64,000 bases of DNA from Jiella marina. GTDB lineage: Bacteria; Pseudomonadota; Alphaproteobacteria; Rhizobiales; Rhizobiaceae. Location: contig NZ_JAKQZG010000008.1 of assembly GCF_024359545.1 (NCBI RefSeq), positions 62,001 through 126,000 of the forward strand, in the 5' to 3' direction. This document shows, in pieces, positions 59,856 to 64,000 of this stretch (position 1 is the stretch's first letter; every line of letters begins with the position of its first letter). Below the pieces are notes generated by a model, which saw only the letters and a list, made by a program, of their open reading frames with translations, made no database searches and was not told the origin of the DNA. The position numbers were made by a program, and so were the translations under genes.

Positions 59856-61802
59856 TCACATGGGATCCGGCTCGGCCGTGGTCACCGCGGGGTCCGGCCA
59901 CTCACCCTGCATCGTAAATCCGATCCGTTTCGGTGAGGTGAACGACTCTGCTGTCTGCGATGCGACGTCGGTCTGCGTGGCGCTGAAGGCTCCGGTGAGA
60001 TCGATCCGGTTATCAGCAGCATCGTAGGTTCCGGCTGCTTCGAGAAGGCCGGCTTGGTTGCGAATCATGATCTGTCGCATCTTCAGCCTGGTGCCGGACA
60101 GGGCCAGCATGGCTTCGAGGGAATCGAATGGGATCTCACCGGCGCTGGTGCCCTCGATCAGGGGGCGTGCACCGGGGCGCGCAAAGACGCGCGGGTCGAA
60201 TCCGCTGACCGTGCCATTGCGGGTCTCGATGTGCGCGGTGAGGTCGAGACCGTCGAGAAGCGAGCGCCAGTTGGCGGCGGGCGCCTTCCACTCGGCCCGC
60301 AGGGCCGAACGCCCGGAGAGGCCGACAGCTTCGATCGAAAGCGCCTCGAACAGCAGCGCGGTCTCGATTCCGGAGAGATCGAATTCACCGTCCACATGGG
60401 CTGGCGAGGTGCCCGCATCGATGGCGAGACGGGCGCGTCCGCGACCACCGAAGGCGTTGACGTCGCCAAGATCGAGCTGCGCCACGCCGTCGCTCACATT
60501 GATGACGGCGGCTACATCGCGAAACCCGACATCGCCAAGACGGGCTTCGCTCGCCGAGACACGGAATTCCAGATCGACCATCTTCGCGAAGTCCATGTCG
60601 AGCCGGCGCTCGTAGTCGAGAAGATCGCTCGGAAAGGGCGCGATCGAGCGGGCGATCGGCGTGATGTCGAACTGATCGAAAGCCAGGGTGCCGCCGAAGA
60701 CCGGACGGTCCGTCTCGAAACTCGCGTCGATCGCTCCCCGCCCGCGCGCGCCCGAAAGCAGGAGTTCCGCCTGCCTGAGATCGAGTTTGCGACCTCGCAC
60801 CGTCAGATCACCGGTCAGGGCCATGGGGCCGAGATCGGGCACATGGACGGCTGGTTCCGCCACCCATTCGACGCTGCGGGCGAAAGACTGGCTTTGCATG
60901 CGAAATCGGCCATCCAGCCTGCGGAAGTGGCCGAGACGGGCCTGACCGGCAAAATTCAGGCTAAGGGCGGGCGAGACGATATCGAGTGAGACCGTGCTCC
61001 GGTCGTCTCCCTGCGTCGCGGCCGGTGCGTCGACCGCGAGTGTGAGATCGGTCGGCTGACCGTTCCAGATGAAGCCGCCCTCGATCCGCATGGCGCCGCC
61101 ATCGTTCCGTTCGATGACGAGATTGGCATTGCTGAGCCCGCGCTGGCCGGAATTGGCGGAGTCGCTCGGCCGGAACAGGCCGTCACGGACCTCCACCGTG
61201 TTGATGCCATCGAGGCGGTCGAGCAGGCTGTTCAGAGCGGTGAGAGCCGTTCGCGAGGATCCTTCCGGGGACGCGTCCGAGACGGCCGCTTCCGGGGCGC
61301 CGGTGAGAGGCGGGGGCCGCCACTCGGGGCGGATCAGAAGCAGCCGCGAAATCTCCGCCCGGCCCATCAGGGCGTCGATCGCATCGAGATCGGCGACGAC
61401 ACGGTCGATGTCGATCCCCTCGCGGTCGCCGATCTTGATCCTCTCGAGCGTCAGATGGGTTTGCGGGAGCAGCGCGAAGTCAACGCTTCCATCGATCGAG
61501 ACTGGTTGACCCGTCAGCGCTTCGAGCCGTTCAAGAACCGCGTCCCGCGCGGTGGCGGAGCCCAGCAGCAGTCCCGGCAGGCCGGCCAGCAAGACCATGA
61601 CGAAAGCCGCAACGCCGGCGCCGAGAAACCAGCGCCAGCGGGCGAGCAGGCGCGACGCAATACGCCGCGTGCCGTCGACCGGCCGCTTTGGCTCGTCCGC
61701 TGCCTCGTCTTTCACCCGGTTTCCCTCTCCATCGCTCACCGCGCCGCGCCGAAAACCAATCCCCACGACCCGAACGCGTGACAAGGTTTCGGATGGAATC
61801 AT
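59856..61802 (-). CDS. AsmA-family envelope protein
   Basis: This 648-residue protein has a cytoplasmic basic N-terminus, one membrane helix (about 57-82, [20 protein letters not shown]) and a long periplasmic beta-rich part. AsmA hallmarks are [19 protein letters not shown] just after the helix and the C-terminal [20 protein letters not shown]. AsmA-like proteins take part in lipid transport between membranes and outer-membrane assembly. ATG 61802 is used; a GTG at 61736 would still give the same topology. Confidence 0.85.
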   Translation of the reverse strand: MIPSETLSRVRVVGIGFRRGAVSDGEGNRVKDEAADEPKRPVDGTRRIASRLLARWRWFLGAGVAAFVMVLLAGLPGLLLGSATARDAVLERLEALTGQPVSIDGSVDFALLPQTHLTLERIKIGDREGIDIDRVVADLDAIDALMGRAEISRLLLIRPEWRPPPLTGAPEAAVSDASPEGSSRTALTALNSLLDRLDGINTVEVRDGLFRPSDSANSGQRGLSNANLVIERNDGGAMRIEGGFIWNGQPTDLTLAVDAPAATQGDDRSTVSLDIVSPALSLNFAGQARLGHFRRLDGRFRMQSQSFARSVEWVAEPAVHVPDLGPMALTGDLTVRGRKLDLRQAELLLSGARGRGAIDASFETDRPVFGGTLAFDQFDITPIARSIAPFPSDLLDYERRLDMDFAKMVDLEFRVSASEARLGDVGFRDVAAVINVSDGVAQLDLGDVNAFGGRGRARLAIDAGTSPAHVDGEFDLSGIETALLFEALSIEAVGLSGRSALRAEWKAPAANWRSLLDGLDLTAHIETRNGTVSGFDPRVFARPGARPLIEGTSAGEIPFDSLEAMLALSGTRLKMRQIMIRNQAGLLEAAGTYDAADNRIDLTGAFSATQTDVASQTAESFTSPKRIGFTMQGEWPDPAVTTAEPDPM

Positions 61803-61894
61803 CGATCGAGACGATCGGCGGCGGGCTCGACTGCTTCGGCTGGTCTGTTACATGGGTATGGCACCAGCAAGGCGGTTTGGGGAAGAATTTTTCA

Positions 61895-63847
<1,953 letters not shown>

Positions 63848-63849
63848 GG

Positions 63850-64000
63850 TCAGTTACCCAAGGCGAGAAAACGCGCTTTCATGCGTTCTGGATCGGCCGT
63901 CTTGCCGGTGAAGTGTTCGAAGGCCGCCGCCGCCTGTCCGACGGCCATGCCGGCGCCGCCCATGGTCCGGCAGCCGAGGGCCCGCGCGCCGCGCAGGAGC
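63850..64000 (-). CDS. aroE: Shikimate dehydrogenase-like protein, C-terminal end (cut by window edge)
   Basis: Only the last 49 residues are visible. They read LLRGARALGCRTMGGAGMAV, then GQAAAAFEHFTGKTADPERM, matching the C-terminal domain of shikimate/quinate dehydrogenases (GxxMLVxQxxxxFxxxTG). Because the frame continues beyond the edge, the choice between AroE and a quinate dehydrogenase cannot be made. It is convergent with the acetoacetyl-CoA synthetase gene, 2 bp apart. Confidence 0.75.
   Translation of the reverse strand, partial: LLRGARALGCRTMGGAGMAVGQAAAAFEHFTGKTADPERMKARFLALGN

Overview
This 64 kb window is a gene-dense, GC-rich stretch of chromosome from an alphaproteobacterium, most likely of the order Hyphomicrobiales (Rhizobiales). 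The evidence is gene content and order: zwf-pgl-edd, ppx-rlmE, glnK-amtB, a small SRP RNA beside a HIT gene, priA close to a small transaldolase, an Irr-box-like site before dps, and a RamB-type regulator divergent from isocitrate lyase. Family or genus cannot be fixed by reading alone. I see no rRNA, tRNA, insertion sequence, prophage or CRISPR array. The window reads as core chromosome with a few accessory insertions.

Layout. 0-3 kb: Entner-Doudoroff genes (edd partial, pgl, zwf). 3-6.3 kb: a heme oxygenase/bacteriophytochrome operon whose photoreceptor is an HWE histidine kinase fused to a receiver domain. 6.6-9.5 kb: gamma-glutamylputrescine catabolism (puuB, puuA). 9.6-11.1 kb: an Rmf-like small protein and threonine aldolase. 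11.5-17.3 kb: gltB without gltD, then a tandem universal stress protein. 17.4-20.5 kb: dps, and a glutarate module (gcdH plus a class III CoA-transferase). 20.5-22.1 kb: nudC, a HIT protein and SRP RNA (ffs). 22.2-25.5 kb: a prokaryotic ionotropic-glutamate-receptor-like channel divergent from glnK-amtB. 25.6-29.3 kb: ppx-rlmE and an MFS exporter. 29.6-33 kb: a Tat-exported metallo-beta-lactamase-fold protein, a Sel1-repeat protein and a secreted protein of unknown function. 33-39.5 kb: a minus-strand series of hydrolase, ornithine cyclodeaminase-like enzyme, GNAT, sseA, secreted protein and priA. 39.6-41.1 kb: a vapBC toxin-antitoxin pair with a perfect operator palindrome, then transaldolase. 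41.2-43.5 kb: paired palindromic repeats, a frameshifted CPA1 antiporter and a second dps. 43.8-48.9 kb: an SDR, DUF302, exported MsrA, a GlcG-like protein, a periplasmic ClpP-like/SH3 protein coupled to a cupin, and a small unknown protein. 49-52.5 kb: isocitrate lyase and its probable regulator. 52.6-54.2 kb: an Asp/Asn hydroxylase, two tiny membrane proteins and a GNAT. 54.4-58.5 kb: the potFGHI putrescine importer. 58.5-64 kb: an unknown exported protein, an AsmA protein, acetoacetyl-CoA synthetase and the C-terminus of a shikimate dehydrogenase.

Several parts plausibly work together. PotFGHI would import putrescine for PuuA/PuuB. GlnK/AmtB and GltB serve ammonium assimilation. GcdH with the CoA-transferase degrades glutarate, and isocitrate lyase and acetoacetyl-CoA synthetase use C2/C4 carbon. 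Two Dps proteins, an exported MsrA and the stress protein fit oxidative stress and iron handling. The most unusual items are the channel/receptor hybrid at 22.2-23.3 kb, the overlapping tiny membrane-protein genes at 53.4-53.7 kb, the periplasmic ClpP-like/cupin pair and the frameshifted antiporter.
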